Below, piece after piece: positions 15,353-24,452 of a stretch of DNA of 64,000 nucleotides. The DNA is taken from positions 3,749-67,748 of the forward strand of contig DCXY01000029.1 in NCBI GenBank assembly GCA_002329155.1, written 5' to 3'. Within the stretch, counting starts at the first letter, position 1. Every line of letters begins with the position of its first letter. The notes beneath the pieces were generated by a model. The model saw only the letters and a program-made list of their open reading frames with translations. It ran no database searches and was not told where the DNA came from. The stretch comes from Stenotrophomonas sp. UBA2124 (GTDB taxonomy: Bacteria > Pseudomonadota > Gammaproteobacteria > Xanthomonadales > Xanthomonadaceae). A program made the position numbers and the translations under genes.

Positions 15353-17826
15353 GCATCGTCGTTCCCTTCCTAGCCCTGCTGTTGGCAGGCGCCTTCGTCG
15401 CCTACCACCGCATGCGGCTGGTCATCTGGACCGTCATCAGCGTGGTCGCGCTGGCGGCCTGCTGGTTTGCCGGCGTCAACCAGACCGCGGTGATCGTGGC
15501 GGCCGCCATCGTCGCGCTGGTCAGCGTGCCGGTGCTGCTGCCGTTCCTGCGCAAGCCGCTGATCACCGGCCCGTTCATGGGCGTGTTCCGCAAGGTGCTG
15601 CCGCCGCTGTCCAAGACCGAGCGCATCGCGCTGGAAACCGGCTCGGTCGGTTTCGAGGGCGAGCTGTTCACCGGTGACCCGGACTGGAACATCCTGCTCA
15701 ACTATCCCAAGCCGCAGCTCACCGACGAGGAACAGGCCTTCCTGGATGGCCCGGTCGAAGAGCTGTGCAGGATGGTCAACGATTTCGAGATCACCCACGT
15801 CTACGCCGACCTGCCGCCACAGCTGTGGGACTTCATCAAGAAGAACAAGTTCTTCGGCATGATCATTCCGAAGGAATACGGCGGCCTGGGCTTCAGCGCG
15901 CTGGCCCACCACAAGGTGATCCAGAAGCTGGCCTCGGTATCGAGCGTGGTCAGCTCCACCGTCGGCGTGCCGAACTCGCTGGGCCCGGGTGAGCTGCTCA
16001 ACCACTACGGCACCAAGGAACAGAAGGACTACTACCTGCCGCGCCTTGCCATCGGCCAGGAAGTGCCCTGCTTCGGCCTGACCGGCCCGTTCGCCGGTTC
16101 CGACGCCACCTCCATCCCCGACTTCGGCATCGTCTGCAAGGGCATGTGGAAGGGCGAGGAAGTGCTGGGCCTGAAGCTCACCTTCGACAAGCGTTACATC
16201 ACCCTGGCCCCGGTGGCCACGCTGATCGGCATGGCCTTCCGCATGTACGACCCGGACGGCCTGCTGGGCGACACCAAGGACATCGGCATCACCCTGGCGC
16301 TGCTGCCGCGTGACACCGACGGCGTGGAGATCGGCCGCCGCCACTTCCCGCTGAACTCCACCTTCCAGAACGGCCCGATCCGCGGCAAGGACATCTTCAT
16401 TCCGCTGAGCCAGATCATCGGTGGCCCGGAGAAGCGTGGCCTGGGCTGGAACATGCTCAACGAGTGTCTGGCCGTCGGCCGCTCCATCACCCTGCCCTCC
16501 ACCGCCTCGGGCGGTGCCAAGGCCGGTGCGGTGGTGACCGGTGCCTATGCGCGCATCCGCAAGCAGTTCGGCCTGTCGGTCGGCCGCTTCGAGGGCGTGG
16601 AAGAGGCGCTGGCACGCATCGGCGGCAAGGCCTACAAGATCAGCGCGCTGTCGCAGGCCACCGCGGCTGCGGTTGACCGTGGCGACGTGCCGTCGGTGCC
16701 GTCGGCCATCGCCAAGTACCACTGCACCAACATGAGCCGTGAAGTCATCTCCGACGTGATGGACGTGATCGGCGGCAAGGGAATCATCCTGGGGCCGCGC
16801 AACTTCGCCGGCCGCAGCTGGCAGGCCGCGCCGATCGCCATCACGGTGGAAGGCGCCAACATCATGACCCGCTCGCTGCTGATCTTCGGCCAGGGCGCCA
16901 TCCTCTGCCACCCGTGGGTGCTGAAGGAAATGAAGGCCGCGCAGGACGAGGACCGCAAGGCCGGCCTGCGTGAGTTCGACAAGGCCCTGTTCTGCCACGT
17001 CCGCTTCGGCATCTCCAACGCCGTGCGTTCGCTGTGGTTCGGCCTGACCGGCGCCCGCTTCGGCTCGGCTCCGGGCGACGCCTACACCCGCCGCTACTTC
17101 CGCAAGCTGGACCGCTACTCGGCCAACCTGGCGCTGATGGCCGACATCTCGATGATGACGCTGGGTGGCAAGCTGAAGTTCAAGGAATCGCTGTCGGGCC
17201 GCCTGGGTGATGTGCTCAGCCACATCTACATGACCAGCGCCATGCTCAAGCGTTACCACGACGAAGGCGCTCCGCAGGCCGACCAGCCGCTGCTGGCCTG
17301 GGCCTTCCACGACAGCGTGCACAAGATCGAGGAATCGCTGTCGGCCGCGCTGCGCAACTTCCCGATCCGCCCGATCGGCTGGCTGATGTGGGCGCTGATC
17401 TTCCCGTTCGGCCGCCGTGCCGAAGCCCCCGGCGACCGCCTGAGCCGCCGTGTCGCCGCATCGCTGATGTCGCCGAACGAAGCGCGTGACCGCCTGGCGC
17501 AGGGTGTGTTCCTGACCCCGTGCGAGAACAACCCGGGTGGCCGCATCAACAGCTACCTGTCCAAGGCGATCATGGCCGAGCCGGTGGAGCGCAAGTTCCT
17601 GAAGGCGCTCAAGACCAAGGGCATCGAGGCGCTGACCTTCGCCACCCAGCTGGACGAGGCCGTGGCCGAGGGTGTGATCACCCAGGACGAGCGCAAGCTG
17701 CTGGAAGAGCTGCGCGAGCTGACCATGGACACCATCACCGTGGACGACTTCGATCCGCACGAACTGCGTTCGGCCGGCTACTACGACCTGCCGGGCAAGC
17801 AGCGTCCGCCGCAGCAGGCTGCCTGA
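15349..17826 (+). CDS. fadE: Acyl-CoA dehydrogenase, FadE type
   Basis: 825 residues, matching the long FadE class (Escherichia FadE about 814) rather than the 380-residue mitochondrial-type enzymes. Two N-terminal membrane spans (about 1-60) precede the dehydrogenase core: CFGLTGPFAGSDATSIPD, GPIRGKDIFIPLSQIIGG and MDVIGGKGIILGPRNFAGR. A long C-terminal extension (DUF1974 type, LSAALRNFPIRPIGW) follows. It catalyses the first oxidation of fatty acid beta-oxidation using FAD. It overlaps the hydrolase by 4 bp and ends at a terminator (17848-17873). Confidence 0.96.
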   Translation: MSIVVPFLALLLAGAFVAYHRMRLVIWTVISVVALAACWFAGVNQTAVIVAAAIVALVSVPVLLPFLRKPLITGPFMGVFRKVLPPLSKTERIALETGSVGFEGELFTGDPDWNILLNYPKPQLTDEEQAFLDGPVEELCRMVNDFEITHVYADLPPQLWDFIKKNKFFGMIIPKEYGGLGFSALAHHKVIQKLASVSSVVSSTVGVPNSLGPGELLNHYGTKEQKDYYLPRLAIGQEVPCFGLTGPFAGSDATSIPDFGIVCKGMWKGEEVLGLKLTFDKRYITLAPVATLIGMAFRMYDPDGLLGDTKDIGITLALLPRDTDGVEIGRRHFPLNSTFQNGPIRGKDIFIPLSQIIGGPEKRGLGWNMLNECLAVGRSITLPSTASGGAKAGAVVTGAYARIRKQFGLSVGRFEGVEEALARIGGKAYKISALSQATAAAVDRGDVPSVPSAIAKYHCTNMSREVISDVMDVIGGKGIILGPRNFAGRSWQAAPIAITVEGANIMTRSLLIFGQGAILCHPWVLKEMKAAQDEDRKAGLREFDKALFCHVRFGISNAVRSLWFGLTGARFGSAPGDAYTRRYFRKLDRYSANLALMADISMMTLGGKLKFKESLSGRLGDVLSHIYMTSAMLKRYHDEGAPQADQPLLAWAFHDSVHKIEESLSAALRNFPIRPIGWLMWALIFPFGRRAEAPGDRLSRRVAASLMSPNEARDRLAQGVFLTPCENNPGGRINSYLSKAIMAEPVERKFLKALKTKGIEALTFATQLDEAVAEGVITQDERKLLEELRELTMDTITVDDFDPHELRSAGYYDLPGKQRPPQQAA

Positions 17827-17847
17827 GCCAGCCACAACGTGACAACG

Positions 17848-17873
17848 ACGGCGGGCCATGTGCCCGCCGTTTT
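17848..17873 (+). terminator. Terminator after fadE
   Basis: ACGGCGGGC-CATGT-GCCCGCCGT stem followed by TTTTC. Confidence 0.85.
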
Positions 17874-17890
17874 CATATCAGGACGTTCCC

Positions 17891-18361
17891 ATGACCGCAC
17901 CGATTCTCTCGCTGTACCGCCGCTTCACCCGCTGGCCGGCAGGCCATTGGCTGTTTTCGCGTGCGGTGTGTTTCAAGGCACCCTACTTCGCCAGCATCTC
18001 GCCGCGGGTGACCCGGCTGGAGCCGGGCCGCTGCGAAGCGCGCATCCGCCAGCGCCGGCGCATCAGCAACCACATCGGTACCGTGCATGCCATCGCCATG
18101 TGCAACCTGGCCGAACTGGCTGGTGGCCTGATGGTGGATGCCAGCCTGCCCACCGACATGCGCTGGATACCCAAGGGCATGGAGGTGAAGTACCAGGCCA
18201 AGGCGCTGGGCGAGCTGCAGGCCGAAGCAACGCCGCTGTCGCCGATCGTCAGTGCCGCCAGCGGCTATGACCTGCCGGTATTGGTGAGCGTGCGCGACGG
18301 CAAGGGCGTGGAGGTGTTCCAGGCCCGGATCGCGATGTGGGTGTCGCCGCGCAAGGGCTGA
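17891..18361 (+). CDS. DUF4442 hot-dog-fold thioesterase-like protein
   Basis: 156 residues from the ATG at 17891. The YiiD_C/DUF4442 hot-dog pattern is visible: HIGTVHAIAMCNLAELAGGL around the central helix, then PKGMEVKYQAKALGELQAEA. The fold is that of acyl-CoA thioesterases, so a role alongside fadE is plausible, but it lies beyond a terminator and activity is not shown. The first start of the frame (17858) is inside the terminator and was rejected. Confidence 0.88.
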   Translation: MTAPILSLYRRFTRWPAGHWLFSRAVCFKAPYFASISPRVTRLEPGRCEARIRQRRRISNHIGTVHAIAMCNLAELAGGLMVDASLPTDMRWIPKGMEVKYQAKALGELQAEATPLSPIVSAASGYDLPVLVSVRDGKGVEVFQARIAMWVSPRKG

Positions 18362-18418
18362 TCAACGCATGTTGCCTGGCCGCACCCGGCAACATGCACC
18401 CGCTTTACGACGCTACCG

Positions 18419-18774
18419 CTACAGACTGCGCAGCACCAGCGCCAGAATCGCCGGCAGGGCCTGTATGTAGAAGATGCGCCGGTTCACGCTCCAGGCGCCG
18501 TACACGCCGGCGGCCACCACGCAGCACAACGCGAACGTCACCAGCACCGGTTCGTCCATTGCCAGGCCCACGCCGATGCCTGCGGCCAGGAAGCCGTTGT
18601 ACAGCCCCTGGTTGCCCCCGAGCACGCGCGTTGCTGCGCCTTCTCCGGCGTGTTGCGGAACGTCCTGAGCCCCAGCGGGCGCGTCCACAGGAACATCTCC
18701 AGCACCAGGAAATACACATGCAGCGCCGCCACCAGAACGGTGAGCAGCAATCCAGCCATGCCTGTCAGACCCAT
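18419..18774 (-). pseudogene. DUF1304 membrane protein, frameshifted near 18634
   Basis: The N-terminal half (MGLTGMAGLLLTVLVAALHV..., to NTPEKAQ) and the C-terminal half (ATRVLGGNQGLYNGFLAAG..., to ALVLRSL) lie in different minus-strand frames. Joined as TPEKAQ-ATRVLGGNQGLYNG they give a normal DUF1304 integral membrane protein of about 119 residues. One base, probably a G after the CAG codon at 18636-18634, is missing. A ribosome site GGAGGAG precedes the ATG at 18774. The rest of both halves is well conserved, so this is either a recent inactivating deletion or an assembly error. Confidence 0.82.
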
Positions 18775-18820
18775 CGGCATCTCCTCCGGTCGATCACAGC
18801 ACCCTGCACGCGCTGCCCGC

Positions 18821-20149
18821 TCAACGATCCTGCGGCAGCTTCTTTTCCTGCTTCAGCACGCCCAGTGCGGCCAGCGTCATCATCACCGCCACGGCCGCGC
18901 CGCCGACGAACACCAGGTGCGAGCCCAGCAGCGACAGCCCCTTGTGCACCCAGGCGAAGGTCAGGTCGGCACCGCGGTACACCACCGTGTCGATGGCCGC
19001 GCCGGCCTTGTAGCGCCACTGGCGGTCCACACGGGTGTAGATGGTCTCGCGCGCCGGCTTGCCCAGCGAGAACTCGCTGGCACGGGTCATGACCTGCACC
19101 ACTGCGACCATCAACGGCAGCGGTGAGGCCGCCAGCACCGAGAAGCCGATGATGATGGCGATGCCGGGGATCAGCAGCGCGGGCGCGATGCCGAAGCGCG
19201 ACAGCAGCCAGCGGGTGAGGCCCAGCTGGATCACCAGCGTCAGCGCGTTCACCGCCAGGTCGATGCGCGAGAAGAACGCGGTGCTGGCCGCCGGGTCGGT
19301 GATCATGCGCCGCACGATGGATGCCTGCTCGTTGTACAGCAACGTGCCCACGCCGACGCCGAACACCACCATCAGCGCCAGCCAGCGCAGCAGCGGTTCG
19401 CGCACGATCAGCTTGAGGCCGTCGATGACACTGCCGCCCATCGGCTGCTCGCCGTCGGCCAGCTGCATCTGCTGCTCGCGCACCACCGCCCAATGGCGCA
19501 GCCGCCAGATGCATACCACGCACGCCATCAGGAAGCCGGCCGAGACCAGCATCAGGTTGGCGATGCCCACGCGCTGCACCAGCGAGCTGGTGATGATCGG
19601 CCCGAGGAAGGCGCCCACCGTGCCGGCCGCACCGATGTAGCCGTAGTAGGCACGCGCCTGCGCGTTGGAGAACACGTCGGCCATGAAGCTCCAGAACACC
19701 GCCACCGCAAACAGGTTGAACACGGTGATCCAGAAGAAGAACGCCATGCCGCGCCCCGGCACGCCACTGTCGAACATGACGTAGAAGCCCAGCAGCGTGG
19801 CGATGAAGAAGCCATACACCACCGGCAGGAACACCCGGCGCGGGAAGCGGCTGACTACCCAGCCGTACAGCGGCTGCATCACCAGCATGATCAGGAACAC
19901 GCAGGAGAACAGGAACTGCAGGGTGAAATCCTTCAGCGGCAGCCCATGCGCGTCGAACCAGGCGATCAGCGACGGCGGGAAGATGGCCTGCAGGTCCGAG
20001 GAGGCGGCCATGGCCTCGCGCACCGGGCGCAGCACGTAGTAGCCGCTGAGCAGGCAGAAGAAGTACAGGAACGACCACCACAGCGCGGGCGAGTCGCTCA
20101 ATGCCTGCCACAGCCGCCGCAGCGGGCTCACACGCCCTGAGGCGCTCAT
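18821..20149 (-). CDS. Membrane transporter, Npt1/Npt2 nucleotide-exchange-like within the MFS superfamily
   Basis: 442 residues with about 12 membrane spans. The N-terminal segment LLSGYYVLRPVREAMAA resembles that of NTP/NDP exchange (Npt/TlcC-like) proteins. Later landmarks are GYIGAAGTVGAFLGPIITS and a positively charged ETIYTRVDRQWRYKAG loop. In free-living bacteria such members are widespread and their substrates are mostly unknown, so an ATP/ADP role should not be assumed. Its gene lies just upstream of the broken DUF1304 gene on the same strand. Confidence 0.85.
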   Translation of the reverse strand: MSASGRVSPLRRLWQALSDSPALWWSFLYFFCLLSGYYVLRPVREAMAASSDLQAIFPPSLIAWFDAHGLPLKDFTLQFLFSCVFLIMLVMQPLYGWVVSRFPRRVFLPVVYGFFIATLLGFYVMFDSGVPGRGMAFFFWITVFNLFAVAVFWSFMADVFSNAQARAYYGYIGAAGTVGAFLGPIITSSLVQRVGIANLMLVSAGFLMACVVCIWRLRHWAVVREQQMQLADGEQPMGGSVIDGLKLIVREPLLRWLALMVVFGVGVGTLLYNEQASIVRRMITDPAASTAFFSRIDLAVNALTLVIQLGLTRWLLSRFGIAPALLIPGIAIIIGFSVLAASPLPLMVAVVQVMTRASEFSLGKPARETIYTRVDRQWRYKAGAAIDTVVYRGADLTFAWVHKGLSLLGSHLVFVGGAAVAVMMTLAALGVLKQEKKLPQDR

Positions 20150-20317
20150 CTGACACCCCGGGCATGCAGGTGGCGACGGGACGGCGACATCGGGGGAACT
20201 CCGGGGGGCTGCGGTGCGCGTACGTTATCCAATGCACTGCAACATCGCCAGTGCGGCAGGTCTCGCCGCTGGCATTGATGGCGTTCTATCCTGCCCGTCA
20301 TCATCAGGGGGATCAGC

Positions 20318-21931
20318 GTGGACACAGCCGCGAACGAGTTCGACACCATCATCGTCGGCGCCGGTTCGGCCGGCTGCGTGCTGGCCAACCGCCTCAGCGC
20401 CGATCCGCAGCGGCGCGTGCTGCTGATCGAAGCCGGCCCGCGCGATTGGCACCCCTTCATCCACATGCCGGCCGGTCTGGCGCGTCTGGTCACCAACACG
20501 CGCCTGAACTGGAACTACGACACCGAGCCCGAGCCGGCACTCGATGGCCGCCGCCTGTGGTGGCCACGCGGCAAGGTGCTGGGCGGTTCCAGCGCCATCA
20601 ACGCCATGTGCTACGTGCGTGGCGTGGCGGGCGACTACGACCGCTGGGCGCAGGCAGGCGCCACCGGCTGGGACTGGAACAGCGTACTGCCCTGGTTCCG
20701 CCACAGCGAAGGCAACACGCGCGGCAGCGATGCGCTGCACGGCGACGACGGCCCGCTGAAGGTATCGGACCTGCGCTACGTCAATCCGCTCAGCCGCGCC
20801 TTCATCGAAGCCGGGCAACAGGCCGGCCACGCCCTCAACCACGACTTCAACGGGCCATTGCACGAAGGCGTGGGCCTGTATCAGGTCACGCAGAAGGATG
20901 GTGCGCGCTGCTCCTCCGCGGCCGGCTACCTCAGCCCCGTACGCGGGCGTGGCAACCTGCAGGTGCTCACCGGCGCGCAGGTCGAACGCCTGAGCATCGC
21001 GCAGGGCCGCGTCACCGGCGTGGTGGTGCGTCATGGCGGCCAGCAGAAGCAGCTGCACGCGCGTGCCGAGGTGCTGCTCAGCGCCGGCGCGATCAACTCA
21101 CCGCAGCTGCTGATGCTGTCCGGCATCGGCCCGGCCGATCATCTGCGCGCGCATGGCATCACGGTGCAGCTGGATCAACCCGGTGTCGGCGGCAACCTGC
21201 AGGACCACCTGGACATCTGCACGCTGTACCGCACCGTGCCCGGCGTCAGCTATGACCGTGCCAGCGAACTGAAGATCGGCTTGGATTACTTCCTGCGCGG
21301 CCGCCGTGGCGCCGGTACCAGCAACGTGGCCGAAGCCGGTGGCTTCGTGCGCTCCCGTTTCGCTGCCGACGAACGCGCCGACATCCAGTTCCACTTCGTG
21401 CCGGCGATGCTGGACAACCATGGCCGCAACCGCCTGCCCGGTGACGGCTACACCCTGCACGCCTGTTACCTGCACCCGCGCAGCCGTGGCCGCATCGAAC
21501 TGGCCAGCGCCGACCCGCTGGCGCCGGCGCGCATCCACGCCAACTACCTCAGCGATGCGGAGGGCATGGATCTGAAGATGATGATCGAAGCGGCACGCCT
21601 GAGCCGCGACATCCTGCGCCAGCCGGCCTTCGCTCCCTGGCGCAAGGCACCGCTGTTCCCGGCGCGCGAGGACCTGGACGACGCGGGGCTGGAAGCCTTC
21701 ATCCGTGCCAAGGCCGAAACCATCTACCACCCGGTCGGCACCTGCCGCATGGGCAGCGACGCCACCGCGGTCGTGGACCCCCAGCTGCGGCTGCGCGGCC
21801 TCGATGGCCTGCGCGTGGTCGATGCGTCGGTGATGCCCAATCTGGTCAGCGGCAACACCAACGCGCCGACCATCATGATTGCCGAGCGTGCGGCCGCGCT
21901 TGTGCTGGGGCATGGCGCGCCGACCGCCTGA
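20318..21931 (+). CDS. GMC family FAD-dependent oxidoreductase (choline/alcohol dehydrogenase-like)
   Basis: 537 residues from a GTG at 20318 preceded by AGGGGGA. The FAD dinucleotide fold is IIVGAGSAGCVLANRLS (about 11-27), followed by GMC signature 1 around GKVLGGSSAINAMCYVRG and signature 2 around GAINSPQLLMLSGIG. The catalytic HPVGTCRMG His and the NTNAPTIMIAERAA end are present. It oxidises a primary alcohol to the aldehyde. No betaine genes (betB, betI) adjoin, so choline is not specifically supported as substrate. Divergent from the transporter gene. Confidence 0.92.
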   Translation: MDTAANEFDTIIVGAGSAGCVLANRLSADPQRRVLLIEAGPRDWHPFIHMPAGLARLVTNTRLNWNYDTEPEPALDGRRLWWPRGKVLGGSSAINAMCYVRGVAGDYDRWAQAGATGWDWNSVLPWFRHSEGNTRGSDALHGDDGPLKVSDLRYVNPLSRAFIEAGQQAGHALNHDFNGPLHEGVGLYQVTQKDGARCSSAAGYLSPVRGRGNLQVLTGAQVERLSIAQGRVTGVVVRHGGQQKQLHARAEVLLSAGAINSPQLLMLSGIGPADHLRAHGITVQLDQPGVGGNLQDHLDICTLYRTVPGVSYDRASELKIGLDYFLRGRRGAGTSNVAEAGGFVRSRFAADERADIQFHFVPAMLDNHGRNRLPGDGYTLHACYLHPRSRGRIELASADPLAPARIHANYLSDAEGMDLKMMIEAARLSRDILRQPAFAPWRKAPLFPAREDLDDAGLEAFIRAKAETIYHPVGTCRMGSDATAVVDPQLRLRGLDGLRVVDASVMPNLVSGNTNAPTIMIAERAAALVLGHGAPTA

Positions 21932-22107
21932 ATACGGCATTTCCGGCAGCGGATCATGCTCGGGACGTGAGCTTTGGCTTCACGCGCGCGCTTCGTAAGA
22001 AGTCCTGTGATTTCAACATCATGCCCATTCATCCTCCTCTTGTTTGTGCAATGAGGAAAAGCGGCGCTAGAATCGGTGGCAGCTGTTACCACCGGGCTTC
22101 GATCACG

Positions 22108-23517
22108 ATGAAAGCAAACAACCCTCGCCGGCACATCCGTCCGGTGGCATCGGGATTGCTGGGGCTGTTGATGCCCTTCGCACTGTCATCAACCGCGCAG
22201 ACGCCCACCCAGGCCAGCCTGCCGCCGGTGACGCCCGCAGCCGCACTGCCGGTGAACCTGGAAAACGCGCCCGCACAATCGCCGACGCAGCCCATGCCCT
22301 ACCGCGTGGCGCTGCGCCCGGACCAGGTGCAGCCGTTGCCGGCCGACTTCAATGTGGCCGCGATTGAATCGCTGGCCGAGCAGCTCACCTATGGCAACCG
22401 CGTGCCGGGCATGGCAATGGCCATCGTCCAGAATGGCCGCGTGCTGTCGGCCAAGGGCTACGGCGTCACCGACATCAGCAACCCGCAGCCGGTGGACGCG
22501 CATACCGTGTTCCGTCTTGCCTCGTTGTCCAAGGCCTTCGCCGGCACCATGGCCGGCCTGCTGGTCAATGACGGCACGCTGCGTTGGGACAGCAAGGTCA
22601 CCGACTATGTGCCGGGCTTCCGCCTGGCTACGCCCGAGGCCACCAGCCGCCTGACCGTGGCCGATGTGCTCAGCCACCGCGTGGGCCTGCCCTACAACGC
22701 CTACGACCGCGACGTGGAAGCCAACGCCGACTACTACACGCTGACCCAGAAGCTGGCTGCCGCACCGCTCAAGTGCGAGCCGGGTGACTGCTACGCCTAT
22801 CAGAACGTGGCCTTCAGCCTGGTGGGCGATGTGGTGTTTGCTGCATCTGGCAACTTCTATGAGCAGGCCGTCGAGAAGCGCATCCTCAAGCCGCTGGGCA
22901 TGAACGACGCCAGCCTCGGCCTTGCCGGCATCCAGGCCAGCTCGCGCTGGGCACGCCCGCATGTGCGCAGCCGCAACGGCTGGGTGTCGCTGACGCCCAA
23001 GCCCACCTACTACCGCGTGGCACCGGCGGCCGGCGTCAATGCCAGCGCCAGTGACATGGCGCAGTGGCTGCTCGCCCACACCGGCCACCGCCCCGACGTG
23101 CTGCCGGCACCGCTGCTGGCCACGCTGCATGCACCGCTGGTCAACACGCCCGGCGAGATGCGTTCGGGCTGGCGCCACCAGCGGCTGTCCTCGGCAGGTT
23201 ACGCACTGGGCTGGCGCGTGTTCGATTACTCCGGCCACCAGGTGGTGTTCCATGCCGGTGCCGTGCAGGGCTATCGCGGTCTGGTCGCGCTGCTGCCCGA
23301 GCGCGACCTTGGCATCGCCATCATGTGGAACGGCGAGAGCAGCCTGCCCAGCGGCATGATGCCCACCATTCTGGACCGCGCCATCGGCCTGCCGACCCAG
23401 CGTTGGCTGGACGTGGACACCGACTTCGGCAGCGACAACCTGATGGCCGAGGATGCCGCACCGGCACGCGGCAAGAAGGGCGCCTCCTCCGAGCGCGCGG
23501 TGGCATCGCCGCGCTGA
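22108..23517 (+). CDS. Serine hydrolase of the beta-lactamase/class C PBP fold, secreted
   Basis: 469 residues from the ATG at 22108. The signal peptide ends near residue 31 (LSSTAQ). The catalytic motifs of class C beta-lactamase-like proteins are present: SLSK (SxxK) in FRLASLSKAFAG, YAYQN (YxN), and HAGAVQG in place of KTG. Such proteins include esterases, D-aminopeptidases and peptidoglycan carboxypeptidases as well as AmpC. The replacement of KTG by HAG favours the esterase/peptidase group. A TAGAAT -10-like hexamer is at 22068-22073. The longer frame start (21967) lacks a signal-peptide-compatible N-terminus. Confidence 0.88.
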   Translation: MKANNPRRHIRPVASGLLGLLMPFALSSTAQTPTQASLPPVTPAAALPVNLENAPAQSPTQPMPYRVALRPDQVQPLPADFNVAAIESLAEQLTYGNRVPGMAMAIVQNGRVLSAKGYGVTDISNPQPVDAHTVFRLASLSKAFAGTMAGLLVNDGTLRWDSKVTDYVPGFRLATPEATSRLTVADVLSHRVGLPYNAYDRDVEANADYYTLTQKLAAAPLKCEPGDCYAYQNVAFSLVGDVVFAASGNFYEQAVEKRILKPLGMNDASLGLAGIQASSRWARPHVRSRNGWVSLTPKPTYYRVAPAAGVNASASDMAQWLLAHTGHRPDVLPAPLLATLHAPLVNTPGEMRSGWRHQRLSSAGYALGWRVFDYSGHQVVFHAGAVQGYRGLVALLPERDLGIAIMWNGESSLPSGMMPTILDRAIGLPTQRWLDVDTDFGSDNLMAEDAAPARGKKGASSERAVASPR

Positions 23518-23540
23518 GGCGCGCGCATCACGAACGAAGG

Positions 23541-23568
23541 AAAGGGCGGCCATAGGGCCGCCCTTTTT
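23541..23568 (+). terminator. Terminator after the serine hydrolase gene
   Basis: AAAGGGCGGCC-ATAG-GGCCGCCCTTT stem followed by further T residues. Confidence 0.9.
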
Positions 23569-23603
23569 CTTTCTGGGCGCGGGCCTGGCCACGCCCTGCT
23601 TTC

Positions 23604-24344
23604 TTAGCCCGGGTAAGCGCAGCGCACCCGGGGCGGTTCGCAGCCAAAGATGGCCAGCAACTTTCCGTAAGAGCGCCACTGGCTTTGCATCAGGGTGACG
23701 GTTGGTTTCCCGGCTTCCCGGGTGCGCGTTGCTTACCCGGGCTACGGGGCCGGGTGCATTGCGGTAGTGAGCGAAGGCGGCAGTGCGCATGTTGTAGCCC
23801 GGGTAAGCAACGCGCACCCGGGGCGGTTCGCAGCCAACGATGGTCAGCAACTTTCTGTAAGCGCAACGCTGGCTTTGCATCAGGGTTTCGGTTGGGTTCT
23901 CGGCTTCCCTGGTGCGCTGCGCTTACCCGGGCTACGGGGCCGGGTGCATTGCGGTAGTGAGCGAAGGCGGCAGTGCGGATGGTGTAGCCCGGGTAAGCAA
24001 CGCGCACCCGGGGCGGTCCGCAGCCAACGATGGCCGGCAACTTTCCGTAAGCGCACAGCTGGCTTTGCATCAGGGTGTCGGTTGGGTTCCCGGCTTCCCG
24101 GGTGCGCTGCGCTTACCCGGGCTACGCGGTACGCGAACGAGCGCGATGTGGGGAGGTCACAGGTTGCAGTTGTAGCCCGGGTAAGCAACGCGCACCCGGG
24201 GCGGTTCGCAACCAACCATGGCTGGCAACTTTCCGTAAGTGCAACGCTGGCTTTGCATCAGAGTGGAGGTTGGGTTCCCGGCTTCGCATCAAGGGGACGG
24301 TTGGTTTCCCGGCTTCCCGGGTGCGCTTCGCTTACCCGGGCTAC
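23604..24344. repeat. Tandem array of four composite REP-type palindromes, period 188-190 bp
   Basis: Four units start at 23604, 23794, 23984 and 24172. Units 1-3 are 142 bp each (ending 23745, 23935 and 24125) and unit 4 is 173 bp because it carries an extra partial copy of the segment around GGTTGGGTTCCCGGCTTC. Each unit begins with a left arm GTAGCCCGGGTAAGC plus CGCGCACCCGGG and ends with its reverse complement CCCGGGTGCG...GCTTACCCGGGCTAC, so the two ends pair over nearly 30 bp. Each arm also forms its own small hairpin (CCCGGGT/ACCCGGG). A conserved core with GGCAACTTTCCGTAAGCGC and TGGCTTTGCATCAGGG lies between. The left end is TTAG rather than GTAG in unit 1. The GTAG head recalls the SMAG/REP families of Stenotrophomonas. 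No coding potential is claimed. Confidence 0.9.
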
Positions 24345-24388
24345 GGGCTGCGCTTATCGGCTGCAGTGCCCGGCTGGATGGCGCGCAT

Positions 24389-24429
24389 AAAAAAACTCCC
24401 TCCCCGCTGGGCAGCCGGGGAAGGAGTTT
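24389..24429 (-). terminator. Terminator of the histone H1-like gene
   Basis: On the minus strand AAACTCCTTCCCCG pairs with CGGGGAGGGAGTTT (one mismatch) and is followed by seven T residues. Confidence 0.9.
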
Positions 24430-24452
24430 CAGGTGTTGCTATCGCGCGTTGA

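Noticed and set aside
15370..17859. 829-codon frame antisense to fadE
   Set aside because: Shadow frame of a GC-rich gene; composition dominated by Gln, His, Ala and Arg.
23604..24344. CRISPR array
   Set aside because: Repeats are 142 bp or longer with conserved, not unique, interior sequence; no cas genes are present.
23695..24390. Repetitive open frames across the palindrome array
   Set aside because: Frames are open on both strands because the repeat lacks stop codons; no ribosome sites, and the peptides only mirror the DNA repeat.
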